DNA of 39,700 nt from an uncultured Erysipelotrichaceae bacterium. Its GTDB lineage: Bacteria > Bacillota_I > Bacilli_A > Erysipelotrichales > Erysipelotrichaceae. Each line of letters begins with the position of its first letter. Position 1 is the stretch's first letter. Of the stretch, positions 8,122 through 16,750 are shown piece by piece. Below the pieces are notes generated by a model, which ran no database searches, was not told where the DNA came from, and saw nothing but the letters and a program-made list of their open reading frames with translations. The stretch lies in contig CADABS010000022.1 of assembly GCA_902786245.1 (NCBI GenBank), positions 1 through 39,700 of the forward strand, in the 5' to 3' direction. The translations under genes were made by a program, and so were the position numbers.

Positions 8122-10422
8122 ATGAAGTTCAATTACAGCAACATCTCCAAACTGCTGGCCGGTTCCCTGGCTGCAGCCATGCTCGTCGGCTGCTCGGGAT
8201 CCACACCTGCAGGCGGAGATACCGGCAGTGATGAAGAAAACACACCGCTGGTGTACTCGACAAACCATTTCAATGGCAAATTCTCACCGTTCTTCTCTGA
8301 AACAGCTTATGACACAGATGTCTATTCAATGACAGCGATGTCCCTGCTGACCAGCGACCGTCAGGGTGCCATCATCATGAACGGTATTGAAGGCGAGACA
8401 ATTGCCTACAACGGAACAGACTACACATACTATGGACCGGCTGATCTGAAGATCACGGAAAACAGCGACGGAACAGTCGACTACGACTTCAAGCTGAGAG
8501 ACGATCTCGTATTCTCCGACGGTGAAAAGGTTACTGCCGATGACGTCATCTTCTCCATGTATGTTCTGGCTGACCCGACTTATGACGGAAGTTCTTCCTT
8601 CTTCGCACTGCCGATCGTCGGCATGGACGAATACAGAAGCGGTATGGCAAGCCTTTCCGCCCTGCTCGTTGCGGCCGGTGAAGACAACACAGATTTCACT
8701 CTGTGGGATGAAGATACACAGAAGAAGTTCTGGGAAGAACTCAAGCCTGCCGGAGAGAAGTTCGTACAGGACATTCTCGACTACCTGGTAGCTGCCGGAT
8801 ATAACGAAGAAAGTGATGACATCTCCGTTAAGATGGCAAACTGGGGCTTCGAAGTACCGGAAGGCGCATCCAATTTCGATGTCTTCATGGCAATGCTCGC
8901 AGCATATGACTATGATCTCAACAGCATGACTTCCACTGAAGCTGCCGGCGATGCATTCTCTGATATCATGCCGACATACGGCGATTACGCAAAGGGCGTC
9001 CAGACAGGTGAATCTGCTTCCAGCATCAAGGGAATCACGAAAGTTTCCGATACAGAAATCAATGTCAAGCTTTCCACGGTTGACGCTACAGCAATCTATC
9101 AGTTGGGTGTAACGATTGCTCCGCTGCACTACTATGGCGAAACAGCGAAGTATGACTATGACAACAACAAGTTCGGTTTCGACAAGGGCGATCTGAGCCA
9201 TGTCAAGTCCGTTACGACAAAACCGATGGGCGCCGGACCTTACAAGTTCGTCAAGTATGAAAACGGCGTTGTCTACTTCGAAGCAAATGAAAGCTACTTC
9301 AAAGGTGCTCCGAAGACAAAGTATGTCAACTTCATCGAAGCAAATGAACCTGAATTCATTTCCGGTGTTGTCACAGGTACAGCTGACATTTCCATGCCTT
9401 CCTTCAGCGGAGACAAGGTCAAGGAAATCGAACAGTCCAATTCCAACGGCGAACTGACAGGCGACAAACTGACAACAGTTACAAACGATACACTGGGCTA
9501 TGGCTACATCGGTATCGGTGCTGACCAGGTCAACGTTGACGGCAAGCGCGATTCTGCTGAATCCAAGGCTCTGCGTAAGGCATTCGCTACTCTGTTCTCT
9601 GTATACAGAAACGTTGCGATCGACTCCTACTACGGCGAGCGTGCTTCTGTTATCAACTATCCGATCTCCAATACTTCCTGGGCTGCTCCGCAGGCTACAG
9701 ATCCTGACTATGCAGTAGCGTTCTCCAAGAAGGTTGACGGTTCTGAAATCTATACATCTGACATGGATGAAGAAGCAAGATATGCAGCAGCCAAGGCTGC
9801 GGCTCTTGAATACTTCGCAGCAGCAGGATGCACTGTTGAAGACGGCAAGGTAACTGCAGCACCTGCAGGTGTTCCGACAAACAAAGAAGGACAGATCGAA
9901 TATGAAGTCGGTATCGGCGGATCCGGTGCAGGCGACCATCCTTCCTTCATGATCCTGACACTGGCCAAGGAAGCTCTGGCTGAGATGAATGTCAACCTGA
10001 TCGTTTCCGACTACAGCGACTGGTCTGAAATGCAGAACAAGCAGAAGTCCCGTCAGCTGCCGATGTGGTGTATGGCATGGAGCGCAACTGTCGATCCTGA
10101 CATGTATCAGATCTACTACTCCGACGTTGCAAACGGCGGCAAGAACCCGGGCGGTTCCAACGCTTCCGCATATGCAATCCAGGACGCTGATCTTGACGCA
10201 CTGATTATGGAGGCACGTAAGTCTCTGGATCAGAACTACCGCAAGACTCTGTACAAGGCAGCTCTGGACATCGTTGTTGACTGGGCAGTCGAAGTACCTG
10301 TTTACCAGAGACAGGACTGCACGATCTTCAGCACAGAGCGTGTAAACATGGATACAGTTACACCGGATATCACAACGTTCTACGGCTGGATGTCTGAAAT
10401 CGAAAATATTGAACTGAACTAA
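8122..10422 (+). CDS. oppA: Oversized oligopeptide-type ABC binding lipoprotein (SBP family 5)
   Basis: This 766-residue extracellular lipoprotein has a signal peptide with lipobox LVGC, so Cys becomes the lipidated N-terminus, followed by a flexible Gly/Ser/Thr-rich linker. The body shows family-5 solute-binding features: a start like PLVYSTNHFNGKFSPFF, DFKLRDDLVFSDGEKVTADD, and GAGPYKFVKYENG. Typical members have 500-600 residues; extra sequence seems to lie between about 180 and 310 (acidic, with the FDVFMAMLAAYDYD region). GGAGGG precedes the ATG at 8122. The 222-base upstream gap is A+T-rich with several possible -10 boxes and no clear choice. Codon use is strongly biased, which fits high expression. 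A weak terminator downstream would let this product outnumber the permeases. The ligand is likely peptide, but not shown. Confidence 0.92.
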   Translation: MKFNYSNISKLLAGSLAAAMLVGCSGSTPAGGDTGSDEENTPLVYSTNHFNGKFSPFFSETAYDTDVYSMTAMSLLTSDRQGAIIMNGIEGETIAYNGTDYTYYGPADLKITENSDGTVDYDFKLRDDLVFSDGEKVTADDVIFSMYVLADPTYDGSSSFFALPIVGMDEYRSGMASLSALLVAAGEDNTDFTLWDEDTQKKFWEELKPAGEKFVQDILDYLVAAGYNEESDDISVKMANWGFEVPEGASNFDVFMAMLAAYDYDLNSMTSTEAAGDAFSDIMPTYGDYAKGVQTGESASSIKGITKVSDTEINVKLSTVDATAIYQLGVTIAPLHYYGETAKYDYDNNKFGFDKGDLSHVKSVTTKPMGAGPYKFVKYENGVVYFEANESYFKGAPKTKYVNFIEANEPEFISGVVTGTADISMPSFSGDKVKEIEQSNSNGELTGDKLTTVTNDTLGYGYIGIGADQVNVDGKRDSAESKALRKAFATLFSVYRNVAIDSYYGERASVINYPISNTSWAAPQATDPDYAVAFSKKVDGSEIYTSDMDEEARYAAAKAAALEYFAAAGCTVEDGKVTAAPAGVPTNKEGQIEYEVGIGGSGAGDHPSFMILTLAKEALAEMNVNLIVSDYSDWSEMQNKQKSRQLPMWCMAWSATVDPDMYQIYYSDVANGGKNPGGSNASAYAIQDADLDALIMEARKSLDQNYRKTLYKAALDIVVDWAVEVPVYQRQDCTIFSTERVNMDTVTPDITTFYGWMSEIENIELN

Positions 10423-10442
10423 GCGTTCTGCTTCATAGAAAG

Positions 10443-10485
10443 GAATGCGGAGGGACGTGAGGAACTTCGCATTCTTTTCTTTCTT
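10443..10485 (+). terminator. Partial terminator between binding protein and permease genes
   Basis: GAATGCG (10443-10449) pairs with CGCATTC (10468-10474) around an 18-base loop and is followed by TTTTCTTTCTT. The long loop suggests incomplete termination. This would produce more binding protein than membrane components from one transcript, which is common in importer operons. Confidence 0.6.
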
Positions 10486-10529
10486 AACTGCTGTTTCAAT
10501 ACAAACGTCCCTGAAAGGAGGCATTACAT

Positions 10530-11516
10530 ATGCGCAAGTATATAATCAAACGTTTGATTATCTCGGCCATCCTGCTGGTTTTCGTTGCATTTATCATTTA
10601 CATCCTGATGCGGAGTCTGCCGACTTCCTACATCGAAAGCCTTGCTCTGCAGAAATCGCAGCTGCCGAATTCGAAGAGCTATGAGGAATGGCTGGAACAG
10701 CTCTCCGCCGCCTATGGCATGGACCAGGACATCATACCCGGCTTCATCACCTGGTGCGGGAATGCCCTGCGCGGCAATTTCGGAGACAGCTGGTATTTTA
10801 CAGTTCCTGTAATTGATAAATTCAATGAAGTCGTCTGGCTTTCATTCATCGTCGGTCTGATCACGATGATTCTCGAACTCGGCATTTCGATTCCGCTGGG
10901 AATCCTGGCCGCGAGAAAACAGTACAGCAAGACGGACTACGCCATTTCCGTTCTGGCTCTGTCCGGCATATCCCTGCCGACTTTCTTCTTTGCATCGCTG
11001 ATCAAACTGGTATTCTGCGTCAAGCTCGGCTGGTTCGACCTGTACGGACTTGTCGGCAGAAACCACGCCCAGCTCAGCGCTGCCGGACAGTTCTGGGATA
11101 AGGCACAGCACCTCGTACTGCCGATTGTAACTCTGACTGTTATTTCGATCGGCGGACTGATGCGCTATACCCGCACGAACATGCTGGAAGTGCTGAATGC
11201 TGATTATATCCGTACCGCCAGAGCCAAGGGTCTGAGCGAAAAGAAAGTCATTTACAAACATGCATTCCGCAATACCCTGATCCCGCTGGTAACGATCGTC
11301 GGCGGATCTCTGCCGGGTCTGTTCTCCGGTGCACTGATCACGGAAACGCTCTTCCAGATCCCGGGCATCGGCTACACGAGCTATCAGGCCATGGTGCAGG
11401 GTGATATTCCCTTCTCCATGTTCTATCTGGTATTCCTGGCAGTACTGACGCTGCTGGGCAATCTGATCACCGATATTCTGTACGCAGTGGTCGATCCGCG
11501 CGTACGGATTGCGTAG
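10530..11516 (+). CDS. oppB: Oligopeptide-type ABC importer permease, OppB/DppB family
   Basis: This 328-residue inner permease has an N-terminal helix (KRLIISAILLVFVAFIIYILM), then an external segment, then five helices. The cytoplasmic EAA loop that docks on the ATPase is visible near the C-terminal third (ADYIRTARAKGLSEKKVIYKH). The C-terminus ILYAVVDPRVRIA is the normal OppB ending. AAAGGAGG precedes the ATG at 10530. It forms the pore with the OppC-type protein encoded 14 bases downstream. Confidence 0.94.
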   Translation: MRKYIIKRLIISAILLVFVAFIIYILMRSLPTSYIESLALQKSQLPNSKSYEEWLEQLSAAYGMDQDIIPGFITWCGNALRGNFGDSWYFTVPVIDKFNEVVWLSFIVGLITMILELGISIPLGILAARKQYSKTDYAISVLALSGISLPTFFFASLIKLVFCVKLGWFDLYGLVGRNHAQLSAAGQFWDKAQHLVLPIVTLTVISIGGLMRYTRTNMLEVLNADYIRTARAKGLSEKKVIYKHAFRNTLIPLVTIVGGSLPGLFSGALITETLFQIPGIGYTSYQAMVQGDIPFSMFYLVFLAVLTLLGNLITDILYAVVDPRVRIA

Positions 11517-11530
11517 GAAGGAGGAAGAAC

Positions 11531-13069
11531 ATGGCTGAAGAAAACAAGAAAAACGAAAACGGCACACCCCAGTATTCGCTGAATGATGACCGCCGTGTCA
11601 AGGTTCTCTCCCCCGGTGCACTTGTCCGCAGACGTTTCCTGCGCAACCGGATCGCCGTTGTCGGTCTGGTGACGCTGATCCTGATGTTCCTGTTCTCCTT
11701 TGTCGGCGGATGGATTTCTCCGTATAAGGAAGACCAGCTGTTCTACCGCATCGACATGCAGTCCAAGCAGTTTGCAGCAGTTGCGGAAAACAAGGATTTC
11801 CAGTATACGGCAAAGGATGACAGATTCACTTCCATCCTGCATGCCCAGATGTTTCTGGCGATTTCCAAAAACAATCCGGAATTTGCCTTCCAGGGAACCA
11901 CTTATACTGTCAATAAAGAAGGCGAAGACTTCTATACCTGCCTGCTCAATGGCGAAGAAATCGGCTTTGCGGCAAAAGAAATCATGAGTTCTGCCATAGA
12001 AGGAAAAACGCTTTCCTATGAAGAACTCAGCGCTTTGCTGAAGGCGTATACAAACAAAGAAGATAAATATACATTGAACGGTCAGGAATATACGATCGAT
12101 GAAGACGGCGGCGTATTCGAAAACGGCAAAGACTATGCCTATATCAGCCGCTATATCGTCCGGCCGCTGATGGCGGATGTCTTCCTGAGCAGAGCGTTCA
12201 AAGAAGAACTGATCGAAGCGATCATGACCGGTGATGATGCCTTTGTATTCAAGGGAGCAGACGGCACCGATTATGAATATGCAATTGCATTTGAACCGAA
12301 GTCGAATTCCTGGTCGATCAACCAGCAGAAGGAGACAAAGGTATTCGATACCTATTCTCCTCCTTCAAAGGAACACTGGCTCGGCACAGATAAGAACGGC
12401 ATGGATATGCTGACACGTCTGATGTACGGCGGCCGCGTATCCCTGACGATCGGCTTTATCGTCGAACTGATTTCCACGATCCTCGGCATGATCCTGGGCG
12501 GTCTGGCCGGATATTTCGGCAAATGGGTGGACATGCTTGTCATGCGTGTTGTCGACGTATTCTACTGCATTCCTTCCACACCGCTGATCATCATTCTCGG
12601 TGCAGCGATGGATGCCCTCCATGTCGATCCGCAGATCCGTATGATCTACCTGATGCTGATCCTCGGATTCCTGGGCTGGCCGGGCATTGCCCATATGGTC
12701 AGAGGACAGATCCTGTCCCTGCGTGAACAGGAATTCATGACCGCTGCCGAAGCGACCGGTCTCTCTGTCAGGAGAAGAATCATGCAGCACCTGATCCCGA
12801 ATGTCATCCCGCAGCTGATCGTATCCGTTACGATGGGTCTGGGCGGAACAATTCTGACGGAAGCGACTCTGTCCTTCCTGGGACTCGGTGTCAAGTTCCC
12901 GTTTGCCTCCTGGGGCAATATCATCAACGACGTAAACAACACCTTCGTACTGACCAACTACTGGTTCGTATGGATTCCGGCCGGAACTCTGCTGCTGCTG
13001 ACGGTTCTGGCATTCAACCTGGTCGGCGACGGTCTGCGCGATGCCTTTGACCCGCGTATGAAGCGATAG
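11531..13069 (+). CDS. oppC: OppC/DppC-family permease with a large extracytoplasmic insertion
   Basis: At 512 residues this is about 200 longer than the usual OppC. The first membrane helix lies at about 40-61 (RIAVVGLVTLILMFLF). A soluble region of about 220 residues follows, then the typical permease core from about 285, with the EAA loop EFMTAAEATGLSVRRRIMQH and the C-terminal LVGDGLRDAFDPRMKR. Topology places the extra region outside the cell, beside the binding protein. It seems to hold three tandem units of about 55 residues (about 96-150, 151-210, 211-262), each a helix followed by a hairpin such as FAFQGTTYTVNKEG, YTLNGQEYTIDEDGG and FVFKGADGTDYEYA. AAGGAGG precedes the ATG. Confidence 0.92.
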   Translation: MAEENKKNENGTPQYSLNDDRRVKVLSPGALVRRRFLRNRIAVVGLVTLILMFLFSFVGGWISPYKEDQLFYRIDMQSKQFAAVAENKDFQYTAKDDRFTSILHAQMFLAISKNNPEFAFQGTTYTVNKEGEDFYTCLLNGEEIGFAAKEIMSSAIEGKTLSYEELSALLKAYTNKEDKYTLNGQEYTIDEDGGVFENGKDYAYISRYIVRPLMADVFLSRAFKEELIEAIMTGDDAFVFKGADGTDYEYAIAFEPKSNSWSINQQKETKVFDTYSPPSKEHWLGTDKNGMDMLTRLMYGGRVSLTIGFIVELISTILGMILGGLAGYFGKWVDMLVMRVVDVFYCIPSTPLIIILGAAMDALHVDPQIRMIYLMLILGFLGWPGIAHMVRGQILSLREQEFMTAAEATGLSVRRRIMQHLIPNVIPQLIVSVTMGLGGTILTEATLSFLGLGVKFPFASWGNIINDVNNTFVLTNYWFVWIPAGTLLLLTVLAFNLVGDGLRDAFDPRMKR

Positions 13070-13084
13070 GAAGGAGAGAAAAAC

Positions 13085-14236
13085 ATGGCAAAGAAAAATG
13101 ACGGTTATCTCTCCGCAAAAGAGGCGCGCCGGATCTCCCGAGAGAACCGCAGAATCACTAACGAATACGAAAAGAGACATAAAAGAAAAAACGTGCCTGA
13201 GTCGGAATACCTGACCAAGATGCATGACCCGAACAATGCAGTTGAATTTGACAATCTGCATACATACTTCTTCACCGATGCCGGTACGGTCAAAGCCGTT
13301 GACGGTGTATCCTTCGATATCCCCCAGGGCAAGACCGTCGGTGTCGTCGGTGAATCCGGCTGCGGCAAATCCGTAACCTCCCTCTCCTTCATGCGTCTGC
13401 TGCAGAGACCGCAGGGACAGACCGTGGAAGGCGAGATCCGTCTGAACCTCGGCGACAAGGCATACGATGTCACCAAGGTACCGGATGAAGTCATGCAGGA
13501 CCTGCGCGGAAACTATGTTTCCATGATCTTCCAGGAACCGATGACAGCGCTGAACCCGGTATTCCGGATCGGCGATCAGATCAATGAAGTCATTGAACTG
13601 CATAACGAAGAAGGAAGAACACCGGAACAGATCAAGGAAAGAACGATTGAAATGCTCGAGCTTGTCGGTATCGCCAACTCCAAGGGCGTCTATGACATGT
13701 TCCCGCATGAACTCTCCGGCGGTATGCGCCAGCGTGTCATGATCGCCATGGCTCTGGCCTGCAACCCGAGAGTCATCATCGCAGACGAGCCGACGACGGC
13801 TCTGGACGTTACGATCCAGGCCCAGATCCTCGATCTGCTCAGAAATCTGAAAGACCGGATCAATTCATCGATCATGTTCATCACCCACGACCTCGGCGTC
13901 ATTGCCGAAATGGCAGACTATGTCGTTGTCATGTATGCCGGCCGAGTCGTTGAAAAGGGAACCGCTGCGGATATCTTCCATCATCCCAGCCATCCGTATA
14001 CGATCGGTCTGATGGCTTCCAAGCCGGTTGTCGGCAAGAAAGTCGATAAACTGTATTCGATTCCAGGCAAAGTTCCGAACCCCATCAACATGCCCAACTA
14101 CTGCTATTTCAAGGACCGCTGCGACAAGTGCATCAAGCGCTGCGACGGCGCGTATCCGGACATGGTCCAGCTGAGCGATACGCACTTCGTATCCTGCTAC
14201 AGATACTATCCGGAAGAAGGGAAGGAGGAAGAATAA
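13085..14236 (+). CDS. oppD: Oligopeptide-type importer ATPase, OppD/DppD family
   Basis: This 383-residue ATPase has Walker A GESGCGKS (89-96), signature LSGGMRQR (about 210) and Walker B VIIADEPTTALD (about 229-240). The C-terminal oligopeptide-transporter extension carries four close cysteines (CYFKDRCDKCIKRC), a spacing known in OppD/DppD proteins with a possible iron-sulfur cluster. The first 50 residues are a very basic extension (RRISRENRRITNEYEKRHKR) absent from most homologues, perhaps for membrane or RNA contact. AAGGAGAG precedes the ATG at 13085, and its stop codon overlaps the next start. Confidence 0.94.
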   Translation: MAKKNDGYLSAKEARRISRENRRITNEYEKRHKRKNVPESEYLTKMHDPNNAVEFDNLHTYFFTDAGTVKAVDGVSFDIPQGKTVGVVGESGCGKSVTSLSFMRLLQRPQGQTVEGEIRLNLGDKAYDVTKVPDEVMQDLRGNYVSMIFQEPMTALNPVFRIGDQINEVIELHNEEGRTPEQIKERTIEMLELVGIANSKGVYDMFPHELSGGMRQRVMIAMALACNPRVIIADEPTTALDVTIQAQILDLLRNLKDRINSSIMFITHDLGVIAEMADYVVVMYAGRVVEKGTAADIFHHPSHPYTIGLMASKPVVGKKVDKLYSIPGKVPNPINMPNYCYFKDRCDKCIKRCDGAYPDMVQLSDTHFVSCYRYYPEEGKEEE

Positions 14237-15273
14237 TGGCGGATAAACAGGATCTTACGATCGATACATCCTATACGCCGGTGGAATATGACCCGCAGTA
14301 TATTCTGATGGTCAACAACCTGAAAAAGTACTTCCCGATCAAAGGCGGCATGCTGCAGAAGACGGTCGGCTATGTCAAAGCTGTCGACGGCATCACCTTC
14401 AACCTCAAGCGCGGCACGACCATGGGACTGGTCGGTGAATCCGGCTGCGGCAAGACGACAACCGGAAGAACGATTCTGCGTCTGAGCGGTGAAAAGACTG
14501 CCGGTCAGGTACTGTTCAACGGCCAGGAAGTCTATGACTTCAGTTCAAAGGAATTGCGCCAGAAACGGACGGAAATGCAGATCATCTTCCAGGATCCGTT
14601 CTCCTCTCTGCAGCCGCGTATGCCGATCGGCGAAATCATCGGCGAAGCGGTCAGAGAACACAACATCGTACCGCCGGATCAGTTTGACGATTATATCGAT
14701 GAAATCATGGATGAATGCGGACTGCAGCCCTTCCAGAAAGACCGCTACCCGCATGAATTCTCGGGCGGACAGAGACAGCGTATCTGCATTGCCAGAGCCC
14801 TGGCACTGAATCCCGAATTCGTCGTCTGCGATGAACCGGTGTCCGCGCTGGACGTCTCGATCCAGGCCCAGATCATCAACCTGCTGAAAGATCTGCAGAA
14901 AAAGCACAACCTGACCTATCTGTTCATCTCCCATGACCTGTCCGTCGTCGAACATATCTCCGATACGGTCGGTGTCATGTATCTGGGCAACCTGGTCGAA
15001 TACGGTCCGACCGAGAGAATCTTCTCGAACCCTCTGCATCCGTATACAAAAGCACTGCTTTCGGCAGTACCGATTCCCGATCCCGATTCCAAGATGAACC
15101 GGATCGTACTGGAAGGATCCATTCCTTCTCCGGCCAACCCGCCGAAGGGATGCAAATTCCATACCCGCTGTTCGGAATGCATGGCCTGCTGCAAAACCGA
15201 TGCGCCGGCGATGGTCGAAGTGGAACCTGATCACTACGTCGTCTGCCACCTGTATCAGGGTAACGCCAAGTGA
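14236..15273 (+). CDS. oppF: Oligopeptide-type importer ATPase, OppF/DppF family
   Basis: This 345-residue partner ATPase has Walker A GESGCGKTT (about 67), signature FSGGQRQR (Leu replaced by Phe, about 175) and Walker B FVVCDEPVSALD (about 196-207). The C-terminal region again has clustered cysteines (CKFHTRCSECMACC). The ATG at 14236 shares its A with the TAA of the preceding gene and follows GGAGGAAG, so the two are translationally coupled. An earlier in-frame start within the upstream gene is not needed. Together with OppD it drives uptake through OppBC. Confidence 0.94.
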   Translation: MADKQDLTIDTSYTPVEYDPQYILMVNNLKKYFPIKGGMLQKTVGYVKAVDGITFNLKRGTTMGLVGESGCGKTTTGRTILRLSGEKTAGQVLFNGQEVYDFSSKELRQKRTEMQIIFQDPFSSLQPRMPIGEIIGEAVREHNIVPPDQFDDYIDEIMDECGLQPFQKDRYPHEFSGGQRQRICIARALALNPEFVVCDEPVSALDVSIQAQIINLLKDLQKKHNLTYLFISHDLSVVEHISDTVGVMYLGNLVEYGPTERIFSNPLHPYTKALLSAVPIPDPDSKMNRIVLEGSIPSPANPPKGCKFHTRCSECMACCKTDAPAMVEVEPDHYVVCHLYQGNAK

Positions 15274-15557
15274 GAAAACAGATTGACGAAGAAGATGACG
15301 GCCGTGTCATCGCGGACATGGGAACCGTGCATAAGCGCAGTTTCCTGCTTCCTGAGGCAATGACCGACCGCTCCAGAAACGAAAAACCGGAATATCTGAT
15401 TCCGAATCAGAAACAGACCGCCGGCGATGATCTGACCAGAGAAGAAAGCAGATGGTACATCCTCGGTGCGCTGAAAGCCGGTTTCCTGATCTGGCTGGCC
15501 TATGCCGTCGGATTCGGACTGTTTCTGTTGCTGATTACACTTCTGTTCCGTCACTGA
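15270..15557 (+). CDS. Small single-pass membrane protein at the end of the importer operon
   Basis: This 95-residue protein has a charged N-terminal two-thirds (about residues 1-60, rich in Asp, Glu, Arg and Lys) and one C-terminal membrane helix (AFLIWLAYAVGFGLFLLL-like segment, about 68-92). I do not recognise the family. Translation would begin at GTG, whose last bases overlap the TGA stop of the ATPase gene (GTGA), a sign of coupling; the ribosome binding site is poor on its own. Position as the last gene before a strong terminator suggests an accessory subunit or modulator of the importer. Confidence 0.75.
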   Translation: MRKQIDEEDDGRVIADMGTVHKRSFLLPEAMTDRSRNEKPEYLIPNQKQTAGDDLTREESRWYILGALKAGFLIWLAYAVGFGLFLLLITLLFRH

Positions 15558-15576
15558 AGGACCTTCGGGTCCTTTT
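15557..15576 (+). terminator. Terminator of the oligopeptide importer operon
   Basis: A perfect 7-bp stem, AAGGACC and GGTCCTT, with a stable TTCG tetraloop is followed by T. It lies directly after the small membrane protein and directly before the end of the convergent CdaR-type gene. The T-run exists only on the plus strand. Confidence 0.88.
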
Positions 15577-16632
15577 TCATTCCAGTTTCAGGGCGATATC
15601 CAGTACTTCCGCATCGGCGAAGGCACGCGGATCCAGCCCTGTTTTTGTATGGATCCTGTCCAGCTGGTACTGCAGCGTATTCTTATGGATATAGAGCTGC
15701 TGTGCGGTTTCTTTCAATGACATATTGTTTCCGTAATAGGCTTTCAGCACTTCCCTGTCTTTATCATTCAGCTTCTCTGTCGTCCGCTGAAGATATGCCT
15801 GCTTTTCCCGCTCGGGAATACGGGAAAGAATCAGTTCGAGATACAGACTGTCAAATTCAATGATCTGCTCATCAGAACCCCTGAAAGCAATCCCTGCATC
15901 ACGGTAGGATTCACTGGCACGGCTGAGCCGGCAGGCACTGCCCACCGCTGCTCTGACTTTCATGCCTTTCAGTTCCTGCAGGATCTGTTTCTGTTCCTGC
16001 CAGGCACTCTCCTGCAGGATCAGAATGTACTGATCCGGGTATTCATAGGCATAGAAACCGTTCTGAAATCTGCCGAGAATATTCTCAACACGGCTTTCGG
16101 TACGGGACAGATTGGATGTATTCTCCCGGTCTGTGCTGCGGATGCGGATGACTCTGTACAGATCCTGAAAATCCAGTCCCCGTTCTTCGAGGAAGCCGAT
16201 CAGATGGCTGTGGGAGATGCTCTGTCCATGCACAAGGGCCCGGACGATATAGGCAAATTCCGCCTTCCGCATTTCCCGGGAAGTATCCAGATCTCTCTCC
16301 CGCAGGATCAGACGCATGATGCGCACTGCCAGACGGGCATAGATCCTGACCTTGTCCGGATCGCCGGTAATGCCGATGACCCCGATCGTTTCGCCATGAT
16401 ACGTAAACGGAATGTTTACACCCTTCCAGGTTCCGTCATACATCTGTTCATCTGCCACTTCCAGCGTTTCCTGCGACCGGGCTGCCATATAGCCAGCCTC
16501 ATGGAAATCACCGATTCTCTTTTCATTGGTTGACGCAATAATCACGCCGGATGTCGAAATATAGTTGATGTCATAGCCGCATACATCTTTGACCGCACTG
16601 ACGATCTGCTGGGCTGTATCCTGATTGATCAT
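15577..16632 (-). CDS. cdaR: CdaR-family sugar diacid/glycerate regulator
   Basis: This 351-residue protein opens with the diacid-recognition domain (about residues 3-130; ISTSGVIIASTNEKRIGDFHE and IPFTYHGETIGVIGITGD). It ends with the PucR-type helix-turn-helix (about 290-345; LKETAQQLYIHKNTLQYQLDRI). In E. coli CdaR activates genes for galactarate, glucarate and glycerate use. Here it is divergent from glycerate kinase and a GntP-family permease, so the same role is very likely, with glycerate or a sugar acid as effector. The start at 16632 has only a modest AGAGGA upstream. Confidence 0.9.
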   Translation of the reverse strand: MINQDTAQQIVSAVKDVCGYDINYISTSGVIIASTNEKRIGDFHEAGYMAARSQETLEVADEQMYDGTWKGVNIPFTYHGETIGVIGITGDPDKVRIYARLAVRIMRLILRERDLDTSREMRKAEFAYIVRALVHGQSISHSHLIGFLEERGLDFQDLYRVIRIRSTDRENTSNLSRTESRVENILGRFQNGFYAYEYPDQYILILQESAWQEQKQILQELKGMKVRAAVGSACRLSRASESYRDAGIAFRGSDEQIIEFDSLYLELILSRIPEREKQAYLQRTTEKLNDKDREVLKAYYGNNMSLKETAQQLYIHKNTLQYQLDRIHTKTGLDPRAFADAEVLDIALKLE

Positions 16633-16654
16633 AAATATGTCCTCTATACCAATT

Positions 16655-16722
16655 ATTATACGTATTCTTTTATATTATTCATTCCCCGGAACATGTTTTT
16701 TTACGCATTTATCGACTACAAT
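16655..16722. promoter_or_regulatory. Divergent promoter region between the cdaR-like gene and glycerate kinase
   Basis: Leftwards, a perfect -10 TATAAT lies at 16660-16655 for the regulator. Rightwards, TACAAT (16717-16722) is a plausible -10 for the kinase; the -35 at the right distance (TGTTTT) is poor, as expected for an activator-dependent promoter. No clear CdaR site could be picked out. Confidence 0.4.
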
Positions 16723-16750
16723 GAAATCACGATAAAGGAGAACAACTCTG

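Noticed and set aside
7916-8125. Sixty-nine-codon frame between the small membrane protein and the binding protein
   Set aside because: It contains the terminator hairpin at 7935-7961 and overlaps the start of the next gene.
8326-10524. Long open frame of 732 codons on the minus strand opposite the oligopeptide binding protein
   Set aside because: It is fully antisense to a clear lipoprotein gene, lacks a ribosome binding site and has no recognisable domain. The strong codon bias of the sense gene avoids codons that read as stops on the other strand.
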